DNA of 64,000 bases, from assembly GCA_005879535.1 (NCBI GenBank), contig VBKI01000049.1:1-64000 (forward strand), written 5' to 3'. The position numbers and the translations under genes are program-made. This DNA is from Deltaproteobacteria bacterium (GTDB taxonomy: Bacteria; Myxococcota; Myxococcia; Myxococcales; 40CM-4-68-19). Below the pieces are notes generated by a model. It saw nothing but the letters and a program-made list of their open reading frames with translations. It did not search any database and was not told where the DNA came from. Shown here piece by piece: positions 15,824-25,188 of the stretch; position 1 is the first letter of the stretch, and every line of letters starts with the position of its first letter.

Positions 15824-16614
15824 ACGCGGTGGAGCTGCGGGACATCTGCGTCGCCGCGGCGGAGGCGGGCGCCCGCGTGCTGCGCGATCTGTACGAAGGC
15901 CCGCGCGACGTCCGGTTCAAGGGCCGCACCGACCTCGTCACCGACGCCGACAAGGCCTCCGAAGAGACGGTGTTGCGCATCCTGCGCGAGCGAGCGCCCG
16001 GAACGCGCATCCTCGCCGAAGAGAGCGGCGCGCACGGCGGAAACGAGGTGTGCTTCATCGTCGATCCGCTCGACGGCACCACCAACTACGCGCACGGCAT
16101 CCCGATCTTCTGCTGCACCGTCGCGGCGGAAGAAAACGGCCGCGTGGCCGCCGGCTGCACCGTGGATCCGATGCGAGAGGAGCTCTTCACCGCCCTTCGC
16201 GGCGGCGGGGCGGAGCTCCGAAGGGCGCGCGGTTCACACCCTTTGCGCGTCTCCGCTGCCCGCGAGCTGGTCGAGGCCGTCGTCTGCACCGGCTTTCCGT
16301 ACGGCGACCGCGACAAGCTTCCGCAGATGATCGCGGCCTTCGGCAAGTTCACCGAGCTGGCGCGCGGCTCGCGCCGGCTGGGCAGCGCGGCCATCGATCT
16401 GGCCTGGGTCGCGGCCGGACGGCTCGACGGGTTCTGGGAGATGGGCCTCCGGCCCTGGGACGTCGCCGCCGGTCAGCTCCTGGTGGAGGAAGCCGGCGGC
16501 CGCGTCACGCGCTTCGACGGCTCGTCACACCAGCTTGCGGGGGGCGAGATTGTCGCCGCGCCGCCCGCGCTGCACGCGAAGATGCTGGAGGTGTTGGCTA
16601 CCGCTGTGCCGTGA
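15820..16614 (+). CDS. Inositol monophosphatase family protein
   Basis: Its ATG overlaps the mpl stop (ATGA), giving 264 residues. The family motifs are present: 'DLVTDADKASEE', ILAEESG (first metal-binding Glu), IVDPLDGTTNYAHG (Asp-Pro-Leu-Asp-Gly-Thr, second metal site) and WDVAAGQLLVEEAGG (third). The enzyme hydrolyses small phosphate monoesters such as inositol 1-phosphate or histidinol phosphate, with Mg. SuhB-like or HisN-like roles cannot be separated from sequence alone. The 3' end overlaps the convergent pal gene by 17 bases. Confidence 0.88.
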   Translation: MNAVELRDICVAAAEAGARVLRDLYEGPRDVRFKGRTDLVTDADKASEETVLRILRERAPGTRILAEESGAHGGNEVCFIVDPLDGTTNYAHGIPIFCCTVAAEENGRVAAGCTVDPMREELFTALRGGGAELRRARGSHPLRVSAARELVEAVVCTGFPYGDRDKLPQMIAAFGKFTELARGSRRLGSAAIDLAWVAAGRLDGFWEMGLRPWDVAAGQLLVEEAGGRVTRFDGSSHQLAGGEIVAAPPALHAKMLEVLATAVP

Positions 16615-17131
16615 CGTCGTCGCGCCGGTTCTGTTTCCAGGCGTCTTCGTCGTGACCCGTCGCCTTCGGCTTCTCTGCTCCGAAGCTGATGGCAGTGATC
16701 TGGGGCGACTGAACACCGAGTGTAGCGAGATACTTCTTCGCGGCGTCCGCGCGGCGCTGACCGAGCGCGAGATTGTACTGTCCGGAGCCGCGCTCGTCGC
16801 AGTTCCCCTCGATGCGGACCTTCAGGTCGGGATGCGCCGTCAGTACGTTGGCAACGGCGGTCAGCTTCTCCTGCGCGTCCTTGGTCAGCGTCGCCGAGTC
16901 GAACTCGAAGAAGACGCTGACGTTGCGGAGCTGCTCGAGCGCCTTGTCCAGGTCCGCCTGTCCCTGCGCCCGGTACTGGTCCGCCGGCGTAGGCTTGGTG
17001 TCGGCCGTCGCCTCCTGCTTCGGCTGCACTTGCGCCAGGGTGTTGTCCGGCGTGGGTTGGTTGGTGGAGCAGGCGACGAGGCCGGCGAGGCCGACAGTGA
17101 CGAGATGTCCGGTGATCTCCGATAGCTTCAT
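16598..17131 (-). CDS. pal: Peptidoglycan-associated lipoprotein Pal
   Basis: The ATG at 17131 has GGAGGT 6 bases upstream, giving 177 residues. The signal ends in lipobox GLVAC (Cys about residue 21). An 'OmpA-like' domain fills the C-terminal half: VSVFFEFDSATLTKDAQEKL, HPDLKVRIEGNCDERGSGQY and NLALGQRRADAAKKYL, with the Asp/Arg residues that bind diaminopimelate. Pal anchors the outer membrane to peptidoglycan within the Tol-Pal system. No tol genes are in this window, so pal stands apart from a tol operon here. The C-terminus GHDEDAWKQNRRDD is typical of Pal. Confidence 0.92.
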   Translation of the reverse strand: MKLSEITGHLVTVGLAGLVACSTNQPTPDNTLAQVQPKQEATADTKPTPADQYRAQGQADLDKALEQLRNVSVFFEFDSATLTKDAQEKLTAVANVLTAHPDLKVRIEGNCDERGSGQYNLALGQRRADAAKKYLATLGVQSPQITAISFGAEKPKATGHDEDAWKQNRRDDVTAQR

Positions 17132-17255
17132 GCAGTACCTCCAGAGTTTGGACGAGAACAGCGGGCGCGCCCGGCGTATGCCCGCTCGCCCTCCTTCGCG
17201 CAAGCGAATCTTTTGTCCGAACTTCGTTGGAGGTCAAACGAATTATCGCAGCGGG

Positions 17256-17534
17256 CTAGACCGTCTTTCGCCGTCCTGCGAGCGCCATGTACGCCCAAAG
17301 CACGACGACCGCGCCGACGATCGACGAGATCCATCCGCCAGGAGTGAAACCCCATGAGCCGTCCGCCTGGGAGGCGCCCCCAAACAGCGCGTGCCCGATG
17401 AGGCCGCCGACGAGCGACCCGATCATTCCAAGGATGGCCGTCGCGAGCCAACCCATGGCCTGCCGGCCGGGATAGATCGCTCTAGCCAACAGGCCGATCA
17501 CGAGTCCGAAAATGATGAAGCCGATGATGTGCAT
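17256..17534 (-). CDS. GlsB/YeaQ/YmgE family membrane protein
   Basis: The product has 92 residues with three hydrophobic helices. It starts MHIIGFIIFGLVIGLLARAI then YPGRQAMGWLATAILGMIGS, the conserved 'GLlAr.i.PG....G...tillGiiGa' motif of the family. The last helix ends in a basic tail (AGRRKTV). The extra loop (GGASQADGSWGFTPG) between helices two and three makes it slightly longer than E. coli YeaQ. Members are small stress-linked inner-membrane proteins without a defined activity. AGGA-like bases lie 9 to 12 before the ATG. Confidence 0.88.
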   Translation of the reverse strand: MHIIGFIIFGLVIGLLARAIYPGRQAMGWLATAILGMIGSLVGGLIGHALFGGASQADGSWGFTPGGWISSIVGAVVVLWAYMALAGRRKTV

Positions 17535-17583
17535 AGGTCGTTTCCTGTCTTAGAGGATTGAAAACAACCGTAAGCACGTCAGC

Positions 17584-18117
17584 TCAGCGAAGGTAGCGTA
17601 AGCGGGCGAGCGAGATCAGGGCCGCCCCTACTGCGGCGCCGAGCGCCCAGCCGGCGATCACGTCGGTGGGCCAGTGCACGCCGAGATAGACGCGGGAGAC
17701 ACCGACGAGCAGCGCCAACCCGATGCCGATCGGCGAGAGCCGCGGAGCCGCCCAGGACAAGACCACCGCCGCAGCAGCGGTGTCGCTCGCGTGCGTCGAG
17801 GGAAACGATTGCCCCGCACCACAGCCGAGCGGGTGCGGCACCCGCGCGGGATCCGCGTTGCAGGGACGGACCCGGCCGAACTCTGGCTTCACCACCCGGA
17901 CGCTGAGAAGGTCGGCGACGCCAATCGCCGCCCAGAGGAGGATGGCGGCGAGCGCGCGGTGGGGCGACTTGATCCAGAGGTAAATGGCCGCAAGCGCCGC
18001 CACGGCAAGAAGAACTCCGCGATTCGACGCCGCCCCCATCACGGCGTCGAGCCACCCCACGCCGGGGCGGTTCAGCAGCGAAAGCAGCTGCAGGTCGATG
18101 ACGGGGGGCGCGACCAA
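17584..18117 (-). CDS. PAP2-type membrane phosphatase
   Basis: The product has 177 residues and several hydrophobic helices. All three phosphatase signature parts are present in order: KPEFGRVRP (KX6RP), FPSTHASD (PSGH-type, with Thr for Gly) and [13 protein letters not shown] (SRX5HX3D). The Arg-His-Asp triad is complete. Relatives dephosphorylate undecaprenyl pyrophosphate, phosphatidic acid or other lipid phosphates at the membrane. A short Cys-containing loop ([15 protein letters not shown]) between motifs 1 and 2 may form a disulfide outside the membrane (inference). It is divergent from the yggX-like gene. Confidence 0.88.
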   Translation of the reverse strand: MVAPPVIDLQLLSLLNRPGVGWLDAVMGAASNRGVLLAVAALAAIYLWIKSPHRALAAILLWAAIGVADLLSVRVVKPEFGRVRPCNADPARVPHPLGCGAGQSFPSTHASDTAAAAVVLSWAAPRLSPIGIGLALLVGVSRVYLGVHWPTDVIAGWALGAAVGAALISLARLRYLR

Positions 18118-18241
18118 CCTGAAAACCGTAGCACTTACCGGGCGCTGGCAGGAAGGCGATCGACCGCTTCACAGCCTGCCCGCCCGCAGGCACGCCGGCG
18201 CACGGGGTTGGGTTATACAGGTCGCCCACACGGGAGTTCGC

Positions 18242-18520
18242 ATGCCGCGGATGGTGAAGTGTGCAAAGCTCGGGAAGGAGCTCCCGGGCCTCGACTTCAA
18301 GCCCTGGAACAACGAGCTGGGGCAGCGCATCTACGAGACCATCTCCCAGGACGCATGGAAGATGTGGCTCGAGCACTTCAAGATGGTCATGAACGAGTAT
18401 CGGCTGGCGGGCGGGTCGGAGCAGGCAAACCAAGTGCTCTTCGATCAGGCCGAGAAGTTCTTCTTCGGCGAAGGCGCGCAACTTCCGCCGGACTACAAGC
18501 CGCCCGCAGCGAAGGGCTGA
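18242..18520 (+). CDS. yggX: YggX-like probable Fe(2+)-trafficking protein
   Basis: From the ATG at 18242 the product has 92 residues, the usual size. It starts [20 protein letters not shown] then [20 protein letters not shown]. This is the YggX signature with the single conserved Cys near the N-terminus and the 'W..W' helical core ([17 protein letters not shown]). YggX protects iron-sulfur enzymes from oxidants in enteric bacteria. The radical SAM gene starts 3 bases after its stop, so the two are almost certainly co-translated. That pairing makes sense because radical SAM enzymes need an intact 4Fe-4S cluster (inference). Confidence 0.9.
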   Translation: MPRMVKCAKLGKELPGLDFKPWNNELGQRIYETISQDAWKMWLEHFKMVMNEYRLAGGSEQANQVLFDQAEKFFFGEGAQLPPDYKPPAAKG

Positions 18521-18523
18521 GGA

Positions 18524-19867
18524 GTGCGCGGGCCGGGCGAGATCCTCGTCGTTTCCTGTTACGAGCTCGGCCGGCAGCCGGTGGCGGCAGCCGCGGCGAT
18601 CGCGGCTCTCGAACGCGCGGGCTTCTCGCCGGCAGCCCAGGACATCTCGGTCGAGAAGCTTTCCATCGAAGCGCTGGCCAGGGCGCGCCTCGTGCTCATC
18701 AGCGTCCCCATGCACACCGCGTTGCAGCTCGGCGTTCGCGTCGCCGCCAAGGCGCGCGAGGTGGGCGGGTGCGTGGCGCTGTTCGGCCTCTACGCGACGC
18801 TCAACGCGGAGCACCTGCGCGAGCGGCACGGCGATTTCGTCGCCGGAGAGAACCCCGACGAGCTCGTCGAGCTGGCGCGCGCGATGGAGGCCGGGCGGGA
18901 ACCGGCGCCCGTCGCACTTCGCAAGCGCGACGTGGCGGTCCCGTCCCGCGCGTCGCTCCCGCTGCTCGACCGGTACGCGAAGCTCTCCTGGAACGGCGAG
19001 GAGCGGCTGGTCGCCTCCGTCGATGCCTCGCAGGGATGCAAGCATCTCTGCCGGCACTGCCCCATCGTTCCCGTGTATCGCGGCCGCTTCGTCGCCGTGC
19101 CGCGAGAAACCGTGCTGGCCGACGTCGCACAGCAGATCGCCGTGGGGGCACGGCACGTCAGCTTCGGGGATCCGGACTTCCTCAACGGCCCGACGCATGC
19201 GCTGCGGATCGTGCGCGAGCTGCACGCGCGATGGCCCGAGGTCTCGTTCGACGCGACGATCAAGATCGAGCACTTGCTCCAGCACCGGGCGCTGCTCGCG
19301 GATCTCGCGCAGTGCGGGATGATCTTCGTCACCAGCGCGGTCGAATCGCTCAACGACCGGGTGCTCGCGGCGCTGCACAAAGGTCATGTCGCCGCAGACG
19401 TTCCCGAGGCTCTCAGGGCCGTGCGCGAGGCTGGAGCAGAGCTGCGGCCGACGCTCTTGCCATATACGCCCTGGACCGCTCTCGAGGATTTGCCGGCGCT
19501 CTTCGACTTCGCGGTCGAGCACGACCTCGTCGACGCCATCGATCCCGTCCAGTACACCCTGCGTCTGCTGCTTCCCCCAGGGTCTCTGCTTCTGGACGAC
19601 TCGGGGCCGTGGCTGCGCGGCTTCGACGCGGACGCCTTCACGTGGCGTTGGGAACATGAAGACCCGAACGTCGACGCTCTCTGGCGCGAGTCGGCCGAGC
19701 TGGCGCGCAAAGGCGCCGGATTCGACGAGCTCCGCGCGGTCGCCAACCACGCCTCCCGGCGGCAGACCGCAGCGCGCGCGCCGCGGCGCCGCAGGAGCGT
19801 GCCGCGCCTGACGGAACCCTGGTTCTGTTGAGCAGAGCCCACCGCCGGCCAGTTCGGCCGGATCTAA
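18524..19867 (+). CDS. Radical SAM protein with B12-binding-like N-terminus and a Cys-Sec-Ala-Glu-Pro tail (selenoprotein)
   Basis: GTG start at 18524, with GAGGA-type bases overlapping the yggX stop region. Residues 1-110 resemble a cobalamin-binding-like Rossmann domain. The radical SAM cluster is at Cys172, Cys176 and Cys179 (GCKHLCRHCP). A conventional reading stops at TGA 19829-19831 after RLTEPWFC. The same frame continues sensibly through AEPTAGQFGRI to TAA at 19865-19867. This fits the 'CUAEP/CCAEP-tail' radical SAM family, where the TGA encodes selenocysteine (residue 436, next to Cys435). A 6-bp hairpin begins 13 bases after the TGA. With read-through the protein has 447 residues. 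Substrate unknown. No selenocysteine machinery genes are in the window. Confidence 0.85.
19832..19861 (+). promoter_or_regulatory. Putative bacterial SECIS element
   Basis: Downstream of the in-frame TGA, CCGGCC (19845-19850) pairs with GGCCGG (19856-19861) around the five-base loop AGTTC. The stem begins 13 bases after the TGA, close to the spacing of known bacterial SECIS hairpins, and the loop contains a G-T pair of the type SelB recognises. It also lies inside the coding extension, as bacterial SECIS elements must. Confidence 0.65.
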
Positions 19868-21141
19868 GTCACGGAGAGCCTGGGCGTCACCACCGCCTCG
19901 ATGCGCGCGGCTGCCTGGCGCAGCGCCTGTTCGACCTGCTCGGGCGTGTCGCCGCGCGCGAAGGCGAAGCCGAGATACGACGCTCCCTCGGGCAAGGGAA
20001 CGAGCTCTTCGCGCAGATGCGCGGTGATGGCGACGTCCTCGACGAGAGGCACATGCCGCGCCTCCTCGACGCCGCGCACCTCCTCCAGCACGCCGCGCCG
20101 CCGGATGGGCAGCATCACCACGCCGGAAGCACGTTTCTCGCGGGGAGGGGGGTCGCCGGTCATGCCCAGCGCATGCCGGAGGATCAGCTCCTCCAGCGTC
20201 ACGCCGACGCCGAACCGCAGCGCGCGGCCGCAGAGGCCGCCAATGCTGCGGGCCGCGATCTCCAGGATCCGCGGACCCGACGGCGAAAGGCGCAGCTCGG
20301 CGTGGACCGGCCCCTCGGCGAGCCCGAGCGCGGCGCAGCCGCGGGAGACCTCGCGCGCGATCGCGTCCTGCAAAGGCGCCGGGTGCCGGGAAGGGGTGAC
20401 GTAGATCGTCTCCTCGAAGTACGGACCGTCCAGTGGGTCCGGCTTGTCGAAGATCGCGAGGGCATGCAGGTGGCCGCGCATCAGGAGGCCTTCCAGCGCC
20501 ACCTCGGGTCCCGGGACGAACTCCTCGATCAGCACGCGCTCCAGGTCGGCATCGCGCCGTTGCGCGACGTCCGGCGAGCTCAGCAGCGCCGCAACCCGTT
20601 TCAGGGCAGCGCGTAGCGCTTGCGGATCGTCGGCGCGGATCACGCCGCGGCTGCCCGAGAGAACGAGCGGCTTCACCACGCAGGGGTAGGGCGCTCTTTG
20701 CAACAGCGCCTCCAGGTCGTCCCCGCCGATGTCCCGGGACGCCACTTCGAAGCGCGGCACCGCGACGTCGGCGTCGCGCATCTTCGCCCGGCTCAGCGCC
20801 TTGCTTCGCGCCGCCGCGACCGCTTCCGCCGGATTGTGCGGAAGCCGCAGCCTCGCCGAGGTGAGGGTCGCGACGAGAGCAGTCAGATCGTCCACCCCGA
20901 TCACGGCCACCGGTTTGCGCTCCCGTACGGCGCGCGCGAGCTCGTCGGCTGCTGCCTGCGCATCGCGGAATCGCAGCGCCACCGGAGCCGCCGCCCACTC
21001 GTCCGCGAGCTGGTGGCAGACGTCGCTCGCTACGATCACCTCCGCGCCGAGCCGCTTCGCCGCCGCGAGAAAATCGTCGTTGCGGTAGCCCGACTTGGGT
21101 AGGACCAGGACTACGGCGGGAGGCATGGCGCCGGGAATCAT
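19864..21141 (-). CDS. ATP-grasp domain protein
   Basis: The product has 425 residues (a second ATG at 21126 is possible). The N-terminal domain begins AVVLVLPKSGYRNDDFLAAA, a pre-ATP-grasp Rossmann-like part. The ATP-grasp core shows PYPCVVKPLVLSGSRGVIRA (ATP-binding Lys and Gly/Ser loop), VLIEEFVPGPEVALEGLL, VHAELRLSPSGPRILEIAAR and SIGGLCGR (metal-binding Glu and Asn-like positions). Such enzymes ligate a carboxylate to an amine or thiol, as in peptide or amino-acid ligases (BL00235/carbamoyl-phosphate-synthase-like group). It converges on the selenoprotein gene, with the stops overlapping by 4 bases. A functional link with that gene is possible but unproven. Confidence 0.85.
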   Translation of the reverse strand: MIPGAMPPAVVLVLPKSGYRNDDFLAAAKRLGAEVIVASDVCHQLADEWAAAPVALRFRDAQAAADELARAVRERKPVAVIGVDDLTALVATLTSARLRLPHNPAEAVAAARSKALSRAKMRDADVAVPRFEVASRDIGGDDLEALLQRAPYPCVVKPLVLSGSRGVIRADDPQALRAALKRVAALLSSPDVAQRRDADLERVLIEEFVPGPEVALEGLLMRGHLHALAIFDKPDPLDGPYFEETIYVTPSRHPAPLQDAIAREVSRGCAALGLAEGPVHAELRLSPSGPRILEIAARSIGGLCGRALRFGVGVTLEELILRHALGMTGDPPPREKRASGVVMLPIRRRGVLEEVRGVEEARHVPLVEDVAITAHLREELVPLPEGASYLGFAFARGDTPEQVEQALRQAAARIEAVVTPRLSVT

Positions 21142-21221
21142 AACCGCGATCTCGGTCAGCGATCGGATGTTCTGCGATCCGTGGGTTCGCTAAGGTGATC
21201 GCGACCTGAAGCGGAGACGAC

Positions 21222-22526
21222 ATGGAAGCGATCCTTGCGCTCGCGGACCGCGTGACGGCAGACTCTCCGCGCGAAGCGCCAGCACCCCAGCCGCTCGCCT
21301 TGCACTTCCCTGGGGGAGTGATCGGACTGCAGAGCACCGTATCGGTCGGAGCCGACACCACCAACCAGGTGGTGCTCGAGGACCGCTACGTCTCGCGCTT
21401 CCATTGCCGGCTGTTGCCGCACGGCGGACGCTGGCTCCTCAAGGACCTGGCCTCGACCAACGGCACATTCCTGGACGGCGCCCGCATCGCGGAGGCCGAC
21501 GTCGACGCCGGCGCGAGAATCCGCGTCGGGTCGGCGGAGCTGCGCATCGAGGAGACGGCACCGCGGCTGCAGGCCACGCTTCCCGGCCTCGTCGCGCGCG
21601 ATCCGGCGCTCGCTCCCGTGCTGGAACTGCTCCGCCGGGCCGCTCCGTCGTCCCTGCCGGTGACCATCCTGGGCGAGAGCGGCACCGGCAAGGAGGTGGC
21701 GGCGCGGGCCCTCCACGAGCTCTCCGACAGGAGCGGAGGTCCGTTCGTGCCGTTGAACTGCGGCGCCATCTCCCGCGAGCTGGCCGAGGCGGAGCTGTTC
21801 GGACATGAAAAAGGCGCGTTCACCGGCGCCATCACCAGCGCGCCGGGCGCGTTCGGCGCCGCCGACGGCGGAACGCTCTTTCTCGACGAGATCGCCGACC
21901 TGCCCTCGAGACTACAGGTAACGCTCTTGCGCGCCCTCGAGGCCGGCGAGGTGAAGCCCGTCGGCGCGCCGAAACCCCGCTGCATCGACGTGCGCGTCGT
22001 GTGCGCCACGCACCAGGATCTGCGGTTGCGCATCCGCGAAGGCGCCTTTCGCGAGGACCTCTTCTATCGCCTCCGCGGCGTGACCCTGGAGCTGCCGCCT
22101 TTGCGCGCGCGTCCTCGCGACATCCTTCCGCTGGCCGAGCACTTCCTGCCTCCGGACCGGTCCTTCGCGCCCGACGCCCGGGCAGCGCTCCTCGCCCATC
22201 CCTGGCCGGGCAACGTCCGGGAACTCAGGCACGTCGTCCAGCTCGCATCCCTCCTCTCGGAAGCGCAGGTGATCCGGGCGTATGCGCTTCGATTCGACGA
22301 CTCGCCGCCGCGTGCCTGGGCGCCGCGCGTGTGCGAACCGGGCGCAACGGCTCCAGCCGAGTCCACTGTCGAGCTGCGCGGCCGTACTCTCTACGAGCTG
22401 GAGGAGCTGGCCATCCGCGCCGCTTTGGCGCGCCATGGCGGAAACCGCCGGGCGATCTCCGCGGAGCTGGGCATCGCCCGCTCGAGCCTGCTGCGCAAGC
22501 TGGACGCGCTCCGGCTGCGCGGATGA
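21222..22526 (+). CDS. Sigma-54-dependent activator with an FHA sensor domain
   Basis: The product has 434 residues. The N-terminal FHA domain (about 30-110) has [20 protein letters not shown] and [14 protein letters not shown], the phosphothreonine-binding loops. The central AAA+ domain (about 130-350) has GESGTGKE (Walker A), [10 protein letters not shown] (complete sigma-54 contact loop) and [12 protein letters not shown] (Walker B). A Fis-type helix-turn-helix ends it ([20 protein letters not shown]). There is no receiver domain, so activity is probably set by a Ser/Thr kinase, as in myxobacterial FHA activators. A GGAG-type site precedes the ATG. It is divergent from the ATP-grasp gene. 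The target operon is not identified. Confidence 0.93.
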   Translation: MEAILALADRVTADSPREAPAPQPLALHFPGGVIGLQSTVSVGADTTNQVVLEDRYVSRFHCRLLPHGGRWLLKDLASTNGTFLDGARIAEADVDAGARIRVGSAELRIEETAPRLQATLPGLVARDPALAPVLELLRRAAPSSLPVTILGESGTGKEVAARALHELSDRSGGPFVPLNCGAISRELAEAELFGHEKGAFTGAITSAPGAFGAADGGTLFLDEIADLPSRLQVTLLRALEAGEVKPVGAPKPRCIDVRVVCATHQDLRLRIREGAFREDLFYRLRGVTLELPPLRARPRDILPLAEHFLPPDRSFAPDARAALLAHPWPGNVRELRHVVQLASLLSEAQVIRAYALRFDDSPPRAWAPRVCEPGATAPAESTVELRGRTLYELEELAIRAALARHGGNRRAISAELGIARSSLLRKLDALRLRG

Positions 22527-24503
22527 TCACTCCGTCCCGAGGTAGGTGTACCCGCGCATCGCCTGCTCGTAGAAGTCGGTGAGCTGGACGCTCTCCTTCG
22601 GCTTCACCTGGCCTTCGCGGACCTTCCCGTCCAGCGCCTGCTTTACCCGCTTCGCCAGATCGCTCGGCTCGTACTGCACCCGCGCCAGCACGCGCTCCAT
22701 GGTGTCGCCCGGGATCACTTCCTCGATGTAGTAGTCCTCGGGGTCGTCGTCGTCGACGAAGACGTGCACCTCGTGCACGCGCCCGAAGAGGTTGTGCATG
22801 TCTCCCATGATGTCCTGGTAGGCGCCGGTCAGGAACATGCCCAGATAGTACGGGTCGCCGGGGCGGAGCGGGTGCAGCGCGATGGTCTCGTCGACGGTCT
22901 CGCCTTCGATGAAGGTGTCGATCTTCCCGTCGGAATCGCAGGTGATGTCCACGATGGTGGAATCGCGCGTCGGCTGCTCGGTGTGCCGGTGCAGCGGGGC
23001 GATGGGAAAGAGCTGGTTGATCGCCCAGTGGTCGGGCGCGCTCTGGAAGAGCGAGAAATTCGCCATGTACTGATCGGCGAGCCGGTCGTCGAGGCCGCGG
23101 GTAGGTCCGGGCACGCGTTTGCGCTTCTTGTTGATCTCCACCAGGCGGCGGCAGAGGCGCCAGAACAGCCCCTCGACGGCGGCGCGCTCCTCCAGGCCGA
23201 GGATGCCGAGCTTGAACATCGTCAGCGCCTGCTCCTTCTTCGCCACGGCGTCGTTGTAGGCCTCGCCGGAGTTCTTCGGCGTCATTCCCGAGATGATCTC
23301 GCGCATCTCCCGGACGATGGGCGACTGCGCCGTCCCGTCCGGAACGGGCGCAACCGCATCGGGCGGCGCGTTCGGCCCGGGGCTCGCCGACGGCTCCTCG
23401 TGCACCGCGCCGTTCTCTCCGAACTCGATGTGTCCGAAGACGTTCATCAACAGGCAGGAGTGGTGCGCGGTCAGCGCGCGGCCACTCTCCGACACCAGGT
23501 TCGGCTCGGGAACGCCTTCGTTGCTGCAGATCTGCTGGACCGTGTAGACGACGTCGGCCGCGTACTCCTCCATCGAATAGTTCAGCGACGAGACGTAAGA
23601 AGTGCTGCGTGCGCCGACGTAATCGACGCCCAGGCCGCCTCCCACGTCGAAGTACTCCAGCGCTGCGAGCCCCATCTTCCGCAGCTTGGCGTAGAAGCGC
23701 GCGCCCTCGTTGACCACGTCCTTGACGGTGCGGATGTCGGTGAGCTGCGAGCCCACGTGGAAGTGGAACAGTTTCGCCGCGTCCACCTTTCCGGCGGAGC
23801 GCAGGATCTCCACCGCGCGGATCAGCTCGGGGGTGGTGAGGCCGAACTTGGCGAAATCTCCCGAGGAGGACTCCCATTTCCCGGTGCCCTTGGTGGACAA
23901 CTTGCTGCGCAGACCGATCATCGGCTGGACGTTCATCTCCTCCGCAAGGCGGAGCAGGTGCGGAAGCTCGGAGAGCTTCTCGATGACGACGAGGATCTTT
24001 CGTCCCAGCTTGCGGCCCATCAGCGCGAGCCGCAGGTACTCCTCGTCCTTGTAGCCGTTGCAGATCGTGAGCGCCTCGGGATCCGTGTTGAGCGCGAGCA
24101 CGATCAGGAGCTCGCCCTTGCTGCCCGCCTCGAGGCCGAAGTGGTACGGAGCGCCGGCGTCGAGGATCTCCTCCACCACCTCGCGCATCTGGTTCACCTT
24201 GGTGGGGTACACGCCGAAGTACTGGCCCCGGTATCCATGCTGGGCGATGGCGTTGCGGAAGACGTCATTGAGCTGCTTCACCCGGCTGCGCAGCAGGTCC
24301 TGGAAGCGCACCACGCAGGGAAATCCCAGCTTGCGCTCGCGGATGTCGTCCACGACGTCCATCAGATCGATCGCCGGGCCGGGCTGGCCGAAGGGGTGGA
24401 CGGCGAGATGACCCTTCGGATTGATGCTGAAGTACCCCGCGCCCCAGCCAGGAATGTTGTACAGCTGCAGCGACCTCTCGATGGACCAGTCGGGATTCGA
24501 CAT
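22527..24503 (-). CDS. speA: Biosynthetic arginine decarboxylase
   Basis: The ATG at 24503 gives 658 residues, normal for SpeA. The protein begins MSNPDWSIERSLQLYNIPGW then GAGYFSINPKGHLAVHP, matching the family N-terminus. The PLP-binding Lys is in GVYPTKVNQMREVVEEI. Fold-III landmarks include FHFHVGSQLTDI, YFDVGGGLGVDY and VSESGRALTAHHS. It converts arginine to agmatine for putrescine and spermidine synthesis. It ends with the usual YEQAMRGYTYLG region. It converges with the FHA activator, with stops adjacent, and is divergent from the oxygenase-like gene 13 bases away. Confidence 0.95.
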   Translation of the reverse strand: MSNPDWSIERSLQLYNIPGWGAGYFSINPKGHLAVHPFGQPGPAIDLMDVVDDIRERKLGFPCVVRFQDLLRSRVKQLNDVFRNAIAQHGYRGQYFGVYPTKVNQMREVVEEILDAGAPYHFGLEAGSKGELLIVLALNTDPEALTICNGYKDEEYLRLALMGRKLGRKILVVIEKLSELPHLLRLAEEMNVQPMIGLRSKLSTKGTGKWESSSGDFAKFGLTTPELIRAVEILRSAGKVDAAKLFHFHVGSQLTDIRTVKDVVNEGARFYAKLRKMGLAALEYFDVGGGLGVDYVGARSTSYVSSLNYSMEEYAADVVYTVQQICSNEGVPEPNLVSESGRALTAHHSCLLMNVFGHIEFGENGAVHEEPSASPGPNAPPDAVAPVPDGTAQSPIVREMREIISGMTPKNSGEAYNDAVAKKEQALTMFKLGILGLEERAAVEGLFWRLCRRLVEINKKRKRVPGPTRGLDDRLADQYMANFSLFQSAPDHWAINQLFPIAPLHRHTEQPTRDSTIVDITCDSDGKIDTFIEGETVDETIALHPLRPGDPYYLGMFLTGAYQDIMGDMHNLFGRVHEVHVFVDDDDPEDYYIEEVIPGDTMERVLARVQYEPSDLAKRVKQALDGKVREGQVKPKESVQLTDFYEQAMRGYTYLGTE

Positions 24504-24516
24504 TGATCCGACGGAT

Positions 24517-25170
24517 GTGCCACAGCGCGGCGGGCGATCACAAGCGCTCGTGCGCGTGATCGACGATGCGCTGCCGGAGCCGCTGGTCCGCCGCGCCCGC
24601 GCCGCCATCTCGCGCCTTGGAGGCGAGCGCTTGCGGCAGAGCTACTTCACGACGTTCTGGCTGCCGCGCGGCGCGACGCCGGCGCATCCGCTAGAGGAGG
24701 CCGTGCTGGCCCTGTGGCCTCTCGCGCGGGCACGCTCCGCCCTCGGAGCGGAATGGTGGATCGGACGCGCGCACACGACGTCAATCCCCGTCGACTTCCA
24801 TTTCGACCAGGACGTCAAAGGCCGGAGGCGCTGCCACCCCCTCGTCTCCAGCGTCTTCTTTTTCAATGCCGTGCGCGGTGGCCAGCTCGCGGTGACAGAC
24901 CAGGTCCCGGGCCGATCGACCGCGACTCGCCTGGAAACCGTCGCGCCGCATCGCAACCGCTACGCGGTCTTCGCCGGCAACCTGCTCCACGGTGTCCTCG
25001 ATGCGCGCGGGAGGGCCCCGGGCCGACGCGTACCCGGGCCGGCCGGACGTCTCCGCGTCACGCTCGTCGCCAACTACTGGGACCAGCGGCCGGCGGCGGT
25101 TCCGACCTGGCTCGCAAGCGGCGTCTATCGAACGCTGGTCGAAGGTCGCAACCGGGCAGGAAGGCCGTAG
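24517..25170 (+). CDS. Putative 2-oxoglutarate/Fe(II)-type oxygenase
   Basis: The GTG at 24517 gives 217 residues; an upstream ATG would run through the speA start. The key region is VDFHFDQD (HxD metal pair), followed by SSVFFFNAVRGGQLAVTDQV, FAGNLLHGVLDA (distal His) and 'LRVTLVANYW' (a possible 2-oxoglutarate-binding Arg). This is the order expected for a small double-stranded beta-helix dioxygenase of the prolyl-hydroxylase type. Substrate unknown. The RlmN-like gene begins 18 bases downstream, so they may share a transcript. The assignment rests on motif spacing only. Confidence 0.6.
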   Translation: MPQRGGRSQALVRVIDDALPEPLVRRARAAISRLGGERLRQSYFTTFWLPRGATPAHPLEEAVLALWPLARARSALGAEWWIGRAHTTSIPVDFHFDQDVKGRRRCHPLVSSVFFFNAVRGGQLAVTDQVPGRSTATRLETVAPHRNRYAVFAGNLLHGVLDARGRAPGRRVPGPAGRLRVTLVANYWDQRPAAVPTWLASGVYRTLVEGRNRAGRP

Positions 25171-25188
25171 CGGAGTTAGAAGGAGCAC

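Noticed and set aside
19829-19831. TGA as the true end of the radical SAM gene
   Set aside because: The frame continues with a family-typical AEP tail and a SECIS-like hairpin at the right distance, so selenocysteine is the better reading.
17579-21364. Very long minus-strand open frame (over 1,200 codons) covering several plus-strand genes
   Set aside because: It is an antisense shadow of high-GC genes. Its translation is Arg/Ala-rich with no domain, and real genes on both strands explain the region.
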